NCBI GenBank assembly: GCA_021730945.1
Contig: JAKFYH010000012.1
Coordinates: forward strand, 1-64,000
Length of the DNA: 64,000 bases
Reading direction: 5' to 3'
Source: Acidobacteriota bacterium
GTDB lineage: Bacteria; Acidobacteriota; Vicinamibacteria; Vicinamibacterales; UBA2999
Below, one piece after another: positions 1 through 7,959 of the stretch. Under the pieces are notes generated by a model. The model was not told the origin of the DNA, ran no database searches, and saw only the letters and a program-made list of their open reading frames with translations. A program made the translations under genes and the position numbers. How positions within the stretch are numbered: the first letter of the stretch is position 1; each line of letters opens with the position of its first letter.

Positions 1-1758
1 CCCGCCACCACCGCCCGGTGCGCCGTCGCCACCACCGCCCACCGTGCCGCGGCTCTCGGCCGTGATGCCGGCTTTCTTGGCCGCCTCCGGATACATCTCC
101 ATGGCCGACTTCACCGACTCAGCCGGGCAACCCGCGCTCGTGGCCACCCACGCGGCCACGGTCGTGCCGGTCTGGCCAAAGCAATCGAGCTCGCTGCCCG
201 GCACCACCACCCGCGCGCCGCCGCCGCTATGCGACGGAATGTAGATGATGCCGGTGACCGGGTCGGCTGCCGGCGGATGCGTGATGTTGGTGCCGCCGGT
301 CTCGCCCGGATAGAAGCGGCCGGTGGTGACGCCCTCCTTGTTGCCGCGGTGCACCGGCGGGTTGAACGGCGGCGCCAGCAGGCCCTGCTGCGTGACCCGT
401 GCCAGCGCCAGCGCCTTGATCTCCGGCGTGTAGTCGATCACCTGATCGGCACTGCGGCCGATGAACTCATAGGGCGCCGGCTTGATCGGGAACGGCTGGG
501 TGGGCGACAGCTTCTCGCCCGGAACCTTCGAGGCCGGCACGGGCCGTTCTTCGAAGCCCCAGATCGGCTCGCCGGTGACGCGATTGAAGGCATAGAGAAT
601 CGCCTGCTTGGTCGCCTGGAACACCGCGGGGATCCGGCGGCCGCCGACGGTGACGTCCATGGCGATCGGCGCCGTTGGCGTGTCGTAGTTCCACACGTCG
701 TGATGCACCATCTGGTAGTGCCAGAGCCGCTTGCCGGTTTTGACGTCGAGCGCGATCAGGCTGGCCGCGAACAGGTTGTTGCCGGGCCGGAAGCCGCCGA
801 ACATGTCGACCGTGGCGCTGTTGGTCGGCACATAGACAATGCCGCGCTCGGCATCGGCCGACAGCGGCGCCCACGACGACACGTCGCCAGTGGTTCGCCA
901 CGCGTCGTTCTCCCACGTCTCGTGGCCCACCTCACCCGGTCGCGGAATCACATGGAACTTCCACAGGAACTTTCCATCACGCGCGCTGTAGGCCAGGATG
1001 TCGCCGGGCACGTTCTCGGTCCGGGTCTGGTGATAGCCCTGCTCGGCGGAGTTGCCGACAATGACGACGTCGTTGACGACGATGGGGGGTGAGGAACTGG
1101 TGATGTAGCCCAGTTCAAGCGGCACGCCTTCGTTGGCGTTGTACTTCTGCTTGCGCCGGATCCACGGATCCCAGTCGCGAATCAGGTCTTCCGCCAGGTC
1201 GACGACACCGGAACCCGGAAAGCCGGGCAGGGCGACCTGCCGGCCCCAGTTGGGCAGCGGCTGGCCGGTCTCGGCGTCGAGCGCGACCAGGAAGAAGCCC
1301 GGCGTCGCGATGAAGACCACGCCCTTGCCGTTGATCTCCGAGTAGGCCACACCCTTGCCGTAGGGCGCGCGCATGGAGTACTTCGAGCGATAGGTTTCGG
1401 GCTCGGCCCAACTCCAGAGCAACTTGCCGCTGGTGGGATCCATCGACACGACGTGCCGCCTGGGACCGGCCACGCTCAGCAGTTTGCCGCCGACGTAGCT
1501 GGGGGTCGCCCGAGCCGTCATCGGCCCGACCACGTCGAGCGGGCTGAAGCGCCACGCTTCCTTGAGCGTCTCAAAGTTGGCGGGCGTGATCTGCTCGAGC
1601 GGCGAATAACGGGTATGCCCCATGTCGCCGCCGAGCGTGCGCCACTCGCCGTTCTCAGTGCCGGTCTTGGGTGCCTGGGCCAGCGGCAGCGCCAGGGCCA
1701 CCGCCCCCAGGATGCCGAAGGCAATGATCGATGCGAACGTGCGTGGATGCCTGCTCAT
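1..1758 (-). CDS. PQQ-dependent dehydrogenase, 3' end cut by window edge
   Basis: This is an exported quinoprotein that should oxidise an alcohol or sugar using bound pyrroloquinoline quinone. The minus frame is open from the ATG at 1758 to base 1 without a stop, giving 586 visible residues. An N-terminal signal anchor (about residues 1-25) is followed by the family start [15 protein letters not shown], WxW propeller blades, and [13 protein letters not shown], which matches the region lining the PQQ/calcium site. The visible sequence ends in a Gly-rich linker, often followed in this family by a cytochrome c domain, but that lies outside the window. The start has no Shine-Dalgarno; a promoter-like TTGACC-N17-TAGTCT ends 8 nt upstream. 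The substrate cannot be told from sequence. Confidence 0.85.
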   Translation of the reverse strand, partial: MSRHPRTFASIIAFGILGAVALALPLAQAPKTGTENGEWRTLGGDMGHTRYSPLEQITPANFETLKEAWRFSPLDVVGPMTARATPSYVGGKLLSVAGPRRHVVSMDPTSGKLLWSWAEPETYRSKYSMRAPYGKGVAYSEINGKGVVFIATPGFFLVALDAETGQPLPNWGRQVALPGFPGSGVVDLAEDLIRDWDPWIRRKQKYNANEGVPLELGYITSSSPPIVVNDVVIVGNSAEQGYHQTRTENVPGDILAYSARDGKFLWKFHVIPRPGEVGHETWENDAWRTTGDVSSWAPLSADAERGIVYVPTNSATVDMFGGFRPGNNLFAASLIALDVKTGKRLWHYQMVHHDVWNYDTPTAPIAMDVTVGGRRIPAVFQATKQAILYAFNRVTGEPIWGFEERPVPASKVPGEKLSPTQPFPIKPAPYEFIGRSADQVIDYTPEIKALALARVTQQGLLAPPFNPPVHRGNKEGVTTGRFYPGETGGTNITHPPAADPVTGIIYIPSHSGGGARVVVPGSELDCFGQTGTTVAAWVATSAGCPAESVKSAMEMYPEAAKKAGITAESRGTVGGGGDGAPGGGGG

Positions 1759-1766
1759 GGCCCGAG

Positions 1767-1795
1767 AGACTAAAGCCCCCGGGCATTCCGGTCAA
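1767..1795 (-). promoter_or_regulatory. promoter of the PQQ dehydrogenase, probably leaderless
   Basis: On the minus strand TTGACC (1790-1795) is followed after 17 nt by TAGTCT (1767-1772). Transcription would begin about 7 nt later, at or next to the A of the start codon at 1758, and no ribosome-binding site is present. Confidence 0.5.
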
Positions 1796-1821
1796 TCGAT
1801 TTCGCAGGCCTACGGCCGAGC

Positions 1822-2079
1822 TCAGTTCCCCGACCCGTTGCCGGCAGCTTTCCACCCTTCTGACAGGATTTGCGGCGAGCCGTTGACGTTCCAGTGCTCA
1901 GTCTTGAGTGCCGCCTCGATACTCTGCAACCGCGACCGGTACGCCGAATCCGAGGAGAACCGTTCCGTCTCGGACGAGCCGTCCGGACGATGCCACACCA
2001 GCTCGAACTGGGACGAGGCATTGTCGAATCGCGTTTCGATGCGCAAGACCTCGGGTCCGCGCTCGTACAACCAAATCAT
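1822..2079 (-). CDS. small hypothetical protein
   Basis: An 85-residue soluble protein with no signal peptide or membrane segment. It begins MIWLYERGPEVLRIETRFDN and continues with an alternating beta pattern (FELVWHRPDGSSETERF) and a short amphipathic helix near residues 50-65. The composition looks coding and it sits on the same strand as its neighbours. I do not assign a function; small single-domain proteins with a LYERG...IETRFD...VWHRPDG pattern seem familiar from delta-proteobacterial and acidobacterial genomes. It is separated from the PQQ dehydrogenase by 63 nt and likely transcribed on its own. Confidence 0.6.
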   Translation of the reverse strand: MIWLYERGPEVLRIETRFDNASSQFELVWHRPDGSSETERFSSDSAYRSRLQSIEAALKTEHWNVNGSPQILSEGWKAAGNGSGN

Positions 2080-2290
2080 TCAGTACCGCCGAATATGAAA
2101 GACGGGAACATCCCCGTTGGTGCGCTATCACGGAAGGACAACACATCGTTTGGACGAGTGTAACTCAGCGCGGTCGATGAAGAATACGCGCACACGGGCA
2201 CCGTCGTTTACGCGACCGGTTCGCCGCGATCAAAAGCGGGACCGCCGGCTCATGAACAAGCCGCGCGATCCCGCCGCCGGTGAACTACTG

Positions 2291-2992
2291 CTACGACCCG
2301 CTGCCGATCCGCAGGCCGACACTGCCGCTCAGGCCTCGCAGTTGGTCGCCCAGCCACGGCGCCGAGCCGATGGCCCGGTAGCCCACGCCGAAGCTCACAC
2401 GGTAGCGCTGTGTCATGTTCCACAGCAGATTGAGCTGCGGCTCGAGGACGAGGAAGTCGTCACGAACCGCCACCCGCGTCGTCCCATCGACCGTCCGCTG
2501 GCCAAAGCGCGCCACGCGGCCCTGGTCACGTCCGCCGCGCTCATCAAGGTGGACGAGGTCGCCAAGGGCGCGTGGCAGCGTGGCGGACCCGGCCCCGACC
2601 AGCGTCCGCACACCGAAACCGATCTTGCGATCGCTGCGCGCCATCCACTCGACGACCCCGCCGCCATATGCCACCTTGAAGTCGTCGTCGCGATTGGTGA
2701 GCCAATAGCCGCCGGCGCCAAACACCAGGGTGCGATCGGTGACACGGCCGACATAACCACCGGCCAGCGTGCCGGTGCGGCCGTCGAGGTCGGCCACGCG
2801 GACATCCGGCGAGACCAGCCAGCCGCTCTCGATCTTCTCGACGATCAGCTTGGACGGCGCCGGCGTTGGCGTTTGCGCAAATGCCGGTGTTGCCCCGAGT
2901 ACCAGCGCACCAAGCACCAGCGCCTGGCGCACCGGCACCGGCACCCACCCCGGCACCCAAGGCACTCTATGCACCCTAAGCACCCCGATCAC
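2291..2992 (-). CDS. putative outer-membrane beta-barrel protein
   Basis: A 233-residue exported protein with a signal peptide ending ATPAFAQ near residue 40. The mature part has alternating glycine/aromatic strands (GTLAGGYVGRV, LVFGAGGYWLT, FKVAYGGGVVEWMA, YRVSFGVGYRAIG) and a final strand SGSVGLRIG, as expected of a small outer-membrane barrel. The GTG start overlaps the stop of the upstream PEGA gene as GTGA, so translation is probably coupled. The first 28 codons are built of the dispersed GGGTGCYNR repeat, giving the odd N-terminus MIGVLRVHRVPWVPGWVPVP. Exact family is unknown. Confidence 0.65.
   Translation of the reverse strand: MIGVLRVHRVPWVPGWVPVPVRQALVLGALVLGATPAFAQTPTPAPSKLIVEKIESGWLVSPDVRVADLDGRTGTLAGGYVGRVTDRTLVFGAGGYWLTNRDDDFKVAYGGGVVEWMARSDRKIGFGVRTLVGAGSATLPRALGDLVHLDERGGRDQGRVARFGQRTVDGTTRVAVRDDFLVLEPQLNLLWNMTQRYRVSFGVGYRAIGSAPWLGDQLRGLSGSVGLRIGSGS
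2920..2987. repeat. GGTGC short tandem repeat inside a signal-peptide coding region
   Basis: On the minus strand GGGTGCTTA, GGGTGCATA, GAGTGCCTT and GGGTGCCGG follow one another with a 9-nt step and stay in frame. It belongs to the same family as the repeats near 11.5, 13.0, 14.2, 14.8, 26.0, 36.5 and 59.5 kb. Confidence 0.7.
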
Positions 2993-3807
2993 TGTTCCCC
3001 CTTCGTCAGACTCACATTGACGGGAGTAGTCTGTCCGGCCGTGATCTGCACGGTGGTCGAGAAGGGCAGGTAGCCGTCCTTGCGTACTTCAACGCGATGC
3101 GCGCCGGCGGTCACCTGCAGATCCAGGCGCGCCCCGCCTGAGGCCTGCCACTGCTCGCCGTCGACGAGAACGGTGGCGTCCACCGGCTGCACGCGGATGG
3201 CGAGCACGCCGCCGCCTTGCGCGGCCGGTGCGGCTGGGGCGTTTGGGTTGGGGCGGCCGAAGGCGTCGTAGTGCATCGGCGGCGGAGCCGGCGTGGCGCC
3301 CGGCATGGGCCGTGGCGGCGCCGCCTCGCCCGGCGGCAACGGTTCCATCGTGTGGCGCAGGCGGTAGGTCTCGCCGGGTTGGAACAGGACGTTCTCGGTG
3401 ATCGAGCGGTAGCCGTCCAGGTAGAGCTCAATCACGTGCTCGCCCGGCGCCAGCCGCAGGCGCTGCGCAAAGCCGTCGAAGTCGTCGACGATCCCGGCGC
3501 GGAAGCCGTCGACATAGACCTCGGTCTCGCGCGGCGTCACCTGGATGCGCGCGGCGCTGTCGCCGGCAAAGCCGCGGCGATAGAAGTCGGGCGGGTACTG
3601 GCCCGGGTAGCCCCAGACATATGAATCCCAGAAGAACGGGTTGTAGTACGGGGCATAGAACGGGCTGTAGTAGGGCGCGACGACGATGGTGCGGCCACCG
3701 CCGCCGCGCCCGCCGCGGCCGCGTTGCGCGTGAGCGCTCGCGGGAAACAGCATCAGCGCCATGGCGGCGATGCTGACGAGCGAAATGAGTTTCTTGGTCC
3801 AGGACAA
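2989..3807 (-). CDS. secreted protein with two PEGA domains
   Basis: An exported envelope protein with a signal peptide (LISLVSIAAMALMLFPASAHA), then a Gly/Arg-rich stretch and a Tyr/Pro-rich segment (YYSPFYAPYYNPFF). The first PEGA domain is at about residues 85-155 (RIQVTPRETEVYVDGFRAG ... GEHVIELYLDGY) and the second at about 200-270 (VLAIRVQPVDATVLVDGEQW ... GAHRVEVRKDGY). PEGA repeats are surface beta modules with an unclear ligand. I chose the TTG at 3807 because GGAGGA lies 6 nt upstream; a GTG at 3861 would add 18 residues containing a lipobox-like LAGC but has no ribosome-binding site. The stop overlaps the next gene's GTG. Confidence 0.75.
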   Translation of the reverse strand: MSWTKKLISLVSIAAMALMLFPASAHAQRGRGGRGGGGRTIVVAPYYSPFYAPYYNPFFWDSYVWGYPGQYPPDFYRRGFAGDSAARIQVTPRETEVYVDGFRAGIVDDFDGFAQRLRLAPGEHVIELYLDGYRSITENVLFQPGETYRLRHTMEPLPPGEAAPPRPMPGATPAPPPMHYDAFGRPNPNAPAAPAAQGGGVLAIRVQPVDATVLVDGEQWQASGGARLDLQVTAGAHRVEVRKDGYLPFSTTVQITAGQTTPVNVSLTKGEQ

Positions 3808-3916
3808 AACGCTTCCTCCGGCAAGCAGGCACCCGGCAAGAAGCAAGGGCAGTGCCACCACTTTTCGTCGTCTTTGCAGGACACGGCCGCCACACTCTTT
3901 TCACATCTCGCGCTCG

Positions 3917-3922
3917 TATAAT
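3917..3922 (+). promoter_or_regulatory. consensus -10 box of the S1/P1 nuclease gene
   Basis: TATAAT lies 8 nt before the ATG at 3931 in a stretch without a Shine-Dalgarno, which points to a leaderless transcript. The -35 region is not convincing. Confidence 0.5.
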
Positions 3923-3930
3923 CAACGGCG

Positions 3931-4794
3931 ATGAGGCAAACACGATGGGCAGCGGCGTGCGTGGTGCTGGCGGCCGTCGGCGGCGGCAGCGCGCTGATGG
4001 CGTGGGGCGGGCAGGGGCATCGGCTGGTCGGCCTGGTCGCGGCCAATCACCTGTCGCGCGTGGCCACCGACAACGTGGCCTGGCTGCTCGACGGCCAGAG
4101 CCTGGCCGACGTCTCGAGCTGGGCCGATGGGCAGGTCACTGACTGGCAGCAGACCGCGCCGTGGCATTACCTGAACATTCCGCCCACGGCCGCTGGCTAC
4201 GATCGCGATCGCGATTGTCCGCGCGCGGCCGGGGTGTCAGCCGGCAGCCGCAACGACGCGTGGCGCGACTGCGCGGTCGATCGCATCACCTATTTCGAAC
4301 AGCGCGCCGCTGACGTCAAGCTCGATCGTGCTGACCGCGCCACCGCGCTCAAGTTCCTGGTGCACTTCATTGGCGACCTGCATCAGCCGTTTCATGCGCT
4401 CGGCGTGGGACGGGGCGGCAACGATGTGACCGTGCGCGTCTTTGGTGTCAGCAATTGCGGCACCGACCCGTCGCGGCCGCCGCTGCCCTGCAACCTGCAC
4501 TCGGTGTGGGACAGCCGTTTGATCGCCCGTCGCGACCTGTCCGACAAGGAATATGTGGCCGTCCTCGAGACGCTGATCAAGCAGAGGGGCTGGTTTCAGC
4601 AGCCGCCCGGCACGCCGAAGGACTGGGCCGAGCAGTCGTGGACGCTTGGCAAGGCGGCGCTCGTGGCCAACGACACCAATATCGACGAGGCCTACTACCA
4701 GAAGCACATCGGATCGATCGATGAACGGCTGGCGCTCGGCGGCGTGCGCCTCGCCGTCGTGCTCAACCGCATCCTGGTCACCGCGCCACGGTAG
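3931..4794 (+). CDS. S1/P1-type zinc-dependent nuclease
   Basis: An exported endonuclease of the S1/P1 family that cleaves single-stranded nucleic acids with a trinuclear zinc centre. The signal peptide should be cut after Ala24, exposing Trp25 (WGGQGH), whose amino group is a zinc ligand in this family. Other ligands are visible: the Asp of SSWAD, the His of WHYLN, the HFIGDLHQPFH motif, and HSVWD near residue 192. Length (287 residues) is normal. It is transcribed alone and convergent with the permease gene at 4801. The likely role is periplasmic or extracellular nucleotide scavenging. Confidence 0.9.
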   Translation: MRQTRWAAACVVLAAVGGGSALMAWGGQGHRLVGLVAANHLSRVATDNVAWLLDGQSLADVSSWADGQVTDWQQTAPWHYLNIPPTAAGYDRDRDCPRAAGVSAGSRNDAWRDCAVDRITYFEQRAADVKLDRADRATALKFLVHFIGDLHQPFHALGVGRGGNDVTVRVFGVSNCGTDPSRPPLPCNLHSVWDSRLIARRDLSDKEYVAVLETLIKQRGWFQQPPGTPKDWAEQSWTLGKAALVANDTNIDEAYYQKHIGSIDERLALGGVRLAVVLNRILVTAPR

Positions 4795-4800
4795 CGGCTC

Positions 4801-7455
4801 CTACTCGCTTCGCAAGGCCGTCGCCGGATCGACACGGGCGGCCTTACGCACCGGTAACAGGCACGCCGCCATCGACACTGAGGCGAGCACAAGGGTGATC
4901 GCGATCAGCGTGACCGGGTCATCCGCTTCGACCTCGACCAACCGGAAGCGGGCAAGCCGGGCCAGCGCGAGTGCAGCCGGCACGCCCAGGACCAGGCCGG
5001 CCGCCAGTTGGGCCAAGGCGCGCTTGAGAAACAGCCACGACACCTGCCAGCGCGCTGCGCCGATGGCCATGCGCACGCCGATCTCGTGCGTGCGCTGGGT
5101 GACGGCGTAGGCCATGACGCCGTAAATGCCGACGGCCGAAAGCACCAGCGCGATTGCACCGAGCACCGCGAACAGGGTGGCGAAGACGCGGTAGATGAGG
5201 CGCTCCTCATCGAATGCTTGCGCCAGCGTCTGCACGGTGAAGACCGGTTGATCTGCGTCCAGCGATTGAACGGTGGCGCGCACGGCGGCCATGACCTCGG
5301 CCGGCGGCAGCGCGCTGCGGATGAGCAGTGAGGCGGTGCGCGGCGGCGACTGGCGGAAGGGCACATACACCACGGCGCTCCTGAACGCTTCGTCGGCCGA
5401 CCCCTGCCGGAGGGCCGCGATGACACCAACGATGGTTCGCCAAGGCTGGGGCGGCTCGCCCTGTTCGCGCCGCGCGGTGAAGCGCAGGCGCTGGCCGATC
5501 GGATCCTGGTCGCCGAAATAGCGATCGGCCATCACCTGGCTGATGATCACGTGTTCCGATCCGGGTGCTCCGTCCATCTCGTTGAATGCGCGGCCGCGGG
5601 TCAGGGCGACGCCGAGCACGGTGAAGTAGTCGGGCGTGATGGTCACGGTCGCCACGAATGGCCGCCGTTCCTCTTCGGGGATGGGCTGGCCGTCGATCTC
5701 GAAGCGCCACTGCTCGTCGTCGAGCGGCGGCACGCTGGTGGTGATGGCGGCGGCCTGGACGCCGGGGATGGCGGCGAGCCGGGGCTGCAACTGCGTGTAG
5801 AAACGCAGCCGGCCATCGGCGGTGGGGTAGTTGGATGGCGGCAGCTGCATTCGCATGCGCATCAAGCCGTCGACCGTGAAACCAGGATCGGTGTTGCCCA
5901 GCGCCGCGAAGCTGCGCAGCATCAGGCCGGCGCCGCAAAGCAGGACCACGGTGAGGGCGAGTTCGGCCACCACCAGGCTGTTGCCGAGGCGGCGCGACCC
6001 ACGGCCAGTGCTGCCGCGCGCGCCATCTTTGAGCGTATCGTGCTGGTCGCGCGACACATGCAGCGCCGGCGCCAGGCCGAACAGCACGGCGGTGGCGATG
6101 CAGACGCCGGCCACATACGTCAACACGCGGTAGTCGATGGTGAAGCGCAGCCAGTACGGCGGCTGCGAAAGCTGGATGGCGGCGTCGAACGCGCCGACGC
6201 TGATGGTGGCGAGGACCAGCCCGAGCACGCCGCCGATGGCCGACAGGGCAAGGCTCTCGATCAGCAACTGCCGCACCACCCGCCAGCGCGTGGCACCGAG
6301 CGAATAGCGGACCGCGACTTCGCGCGTGCGATACATGGCTCGTGACAACAGCAGGTTGGCGACATTGGCGCAGGCAATCAGCAGCACGAAGATCACGGCG
6401 CCCATGACGGTGATGAACATGGGACGGGCGGCGCCGCCCATGAACCGTTCGACCAGCGTCTCCACCCGCGCGCCGGCCAGTGCCCGGGTATCGTCGACGT
6501 GGGCCGCCATGACGCGCCGGGCAATCCCGTCGATCTCGGCCAGCGCCGAGGTCTTGGTGACGCCGCCCGACAGGCGGCCGAACACGCCGAGCCGGCGCGC
6601 GCTGCGCGCCAGTTGCGCATCGGTTGGCACAAACGGCATCCACAGCTCGCTGTTGTCGGGGAATTTCATTCCCTCGGGCATGACGCCGACGATGGTGGCG
6701 GGACGGCCGTTGACGCGCAACATCCGGCCGAGCACGGCGGGATCCTGCTGGAAGCGGAGTCTCCAGATGTCGTGGCCAATGATCACCACCGGCTCGGCAC
6801 CGCGCTGGTCGTCGCCAGCCGTGAAGCCGCGTCCCACCAGCGGCGACTGCCGCAGGACCGTGAAATGGTTCGCCGTGACCCACGCCCCCTGAGTCTGCTC
6901 GGGCGCCGCGACGTCGTCGCTGATGTTGACGGCGCCGAAGTCATAGGCGGCCAGGTCCGAGAAGGTGCGTGTCGCGCTGCGCCAGTCCTGGTAGTCGGCG
7001 AACGAGAGCGGCACGCGCCGGCCCTGCTCGTGCCGCCACGACACGGCGTGCAGTTCCTGTGCCTGGTCGAACGAGAACCCGCGGATGAACGCGGCGTTGA
7101 TGATGGTGAAGCCCAGCGTGTTGGCGCCGATGCCCAGCGCGATGGCGGCCACGGCCGCGGCGGAGAACCAGCGATCCTTGACGATCAACCGGCTTGCGAA
7201 ACGGAGGTCCTGCCACAGGTCGTCAAGCAGCGGCAGGCCGCGGGCGTCGCGATGCCGCTGGCGAAGCGCATTGACGTTGCCCACGGTTACCGCGGCCAAT
7301 CGCCTGGCTTCGGCCGGGGCCAGGCCCCGCCGCAGATGTTGGTCGGCCAGCAGCTCGATGTGCGACTCGAGTTCAGCCGTGAAGTCATCGTCGTGGCGCC
7401 GGTCGGTCACAAGCGCGCGCAGGCGGGCCAGCATTAAGCGGAGGCGGGTCACCAT
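4801..7455 (-). CDS. FtsX/MacB-like ABC permease (acidobacterial ADOP type)
   Basis: An 884-residue inner-membrane protein made of a short cytoplasmic prefix (about 1-70, with RHDDDFTAELESHIELLADQ), a first membrane segment (about 85-110), a MacB-like periplasmic core, an FtsX four-helix unit in the middle (AVIFVLLIACANVANLLLSR), a second core domain and a C-terminal FtsX unit. Such permeases in Acidobacteriota carry no ATPase and their substrate is unknown. The ATG at 7455 has GAGG 6 nt upstream and follows the PadR stop by 2 nt, so the two genes are one operon and probably translationally coupled. Confidence 0.88.
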   Translation of the reverse strand: MVTRLRLMLARLRALVTDRRHDDDFTAELESHIELLADQHLRRGLAPAEARRLAAVTVGNVNALRQRHRDARGLPLLDDLWQDLRFASRLIVKDRWFSAAAVAAIALGIGANTLGFTIINAAFIRGFSFDQAQELHAVSWRHEQGRRVPLSFADYQDWRSATRTFSDLAAYDFGAVNISDDVAAPEQTQGAWVTANHFTVLRQSPLVGRGFTAGDDQRGAEPVVIIGHDIWRLRFQQDPAVLGRMLRVNGRPATIVGVMPEGMKFPDNSELWMPFVPTDAQLARSARRLGVFGRLSGGVTKTSALAEIDGIARRVMAAHVDDTRALAGARVETLVERFMGGAARPMFITVMGAVIFVLLIACANVANLLLSRAMYRTREVAVRYSLGATRWRVVRQLLIESLALSAIGGVLGLVLATISVGAFDAAIQLSQPPYWLRFTIDYRVLTYVAGVCIATAVLFGLAPALHVSRDQHDTLKDGARGSTGRGSRRLGNSLVVAELALTVVLLCGAGLMLRSFAALGNTDPGFTVDGLMRMRMQLPPSNYPTADGRLRFYTQLQPRLAAIPGVQAAAITTSVPPLDDEQWRFEIDGQPIPEEERRPFVATVTITPDYFTVLGVALTRGRAFNEMDGAPGSEHVIISQVMADRYFGDQDPIGQRLRFTARREQGEPPQPWRTIVGVIAALRQGSADEAFRSAVVYVPFRQSPPRTASLLIRSALPPAEVMAAVRATVQSLDADQPVFTVQTLAQAFDEERLIYRVFATLFAVLGAIALVLSAVGIYGVMAYAVTQRTHEIGVRMAIGAARWQVSWLFLKRALAQLAAGLVLGVPAALALARLARFRLVEVEADDPVTLIAITLVLASVSMAACLLPVRKAARVDPATALRSE

Positions 7456-7457
7456 GC

Positions 7458-7799
7458 TTACCTCTTCGACAGTTGCAGCACGCGGTCCATCACGCCGGCG
7501 ATGCGCTCCCAGTTGCGGGTTTCCTCGGCCAGTTGCTTCTTGCCGGCCTTCGAAATGCTGTAAAACTTGGCGCGGCGATTGTTGTCGGAGGTGCCCCATT
7601 CGGCGTCGATCCACCCCTGCTGGACCAGCCGGATCAGGCACAGGTAGATGGTCCCCTGGTTGACCTGCAGGGCGTCCTCGCCAATCTGCTCGAGGCGGCG
7701 GGCGATGCCAAAGCCGTGCATAGGCCCCATGGCATCGAGGGTCTTGAGGACCATGAGGTCGAGGGTGCCCTGGAGGATGTCGGATTTCGGTTCGCCCAC
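7458..7799 (-). CDS. PadR family transcriptional regulator
   Basis: A 113-residue winged-helix repressor-type regulator. The PadR signature is clear: LQGTLDLMVLKTL, MHGFGIARRL, VNQGTIYLCLIRLVQQGWI and the wing around DNNRRAKFYSISKAGKKQL. It starts at GTG with AGGAG upstream. It lies immediately upstream of the permease and most likely controls that operon. Two 23-base direct repeats 30 nt apart precede the start and are candidate operators for autoregulation. Confidence 0.9.
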   Translation of the reverse strand: MGEPKSDILQGTLDLMVLKTLDAMGPMHGFGIARRLEQIGEDALQVNQGTIYLCLIRLVQQGWIDAEWGTSDNNRRAKFYSISKAGKKQLAEETRNWERIAGVMDRVLQLSKR

Positions 7800-7803
7800 G
7801 TGT

Positions 7804-7856
7804 GCTCCTGTTGGATGGTTAGAGGAGTATCTTGCTCCTGTGGGACGAATAGAGGA
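7804..7856 (-). promoter_or_regulatory. putative PadR operator: two direct repeats with 30-nt period
   Basis: The plus-strand text gctcctg...gga(t/c)g...tagagga occurs at 7804-7826 and again at 7834-7856, exactly 30 nt apart. Each copy also has CTCCT/AGGAG dyad symmetry. The position right before the padR start suggests an operator; binding is inferred only. Confidence 0.45.
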
Positions 7857-7887
7857 AGGGAAATGTTCCGGGCCGGGAAGGATGGGG

Positions 7888-7920
7888 AAAGAAAAGGGCC
7901 GCCAGGTTAGCTGGCGGCCC
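7888..7920 (-). terminator. intrinsic terminator of the LVIVD operon
   Basis: A perfect 10-bp stem GGGCCGCCAG/CTGGCGGCCC with a 5-nt loop (7896-7920) is followed on the minus strand by TTTTCTTTC. It lies 40 nt beyond the stop of the LVIVD gene. Confidence 0.8.
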
Positions 7921-7959
7921 TTCTGATGCGGCGGGGAGTCGGGAGCCGGGAGTCGCGCG

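Noticed and set aside
5207-6883. A 558-residue Arg-rich open frame on the minus strand inside the FtsX-like permease gene
   Set aside because: It is a shifted frame of the permease, which has clear family motifs in its own frame.
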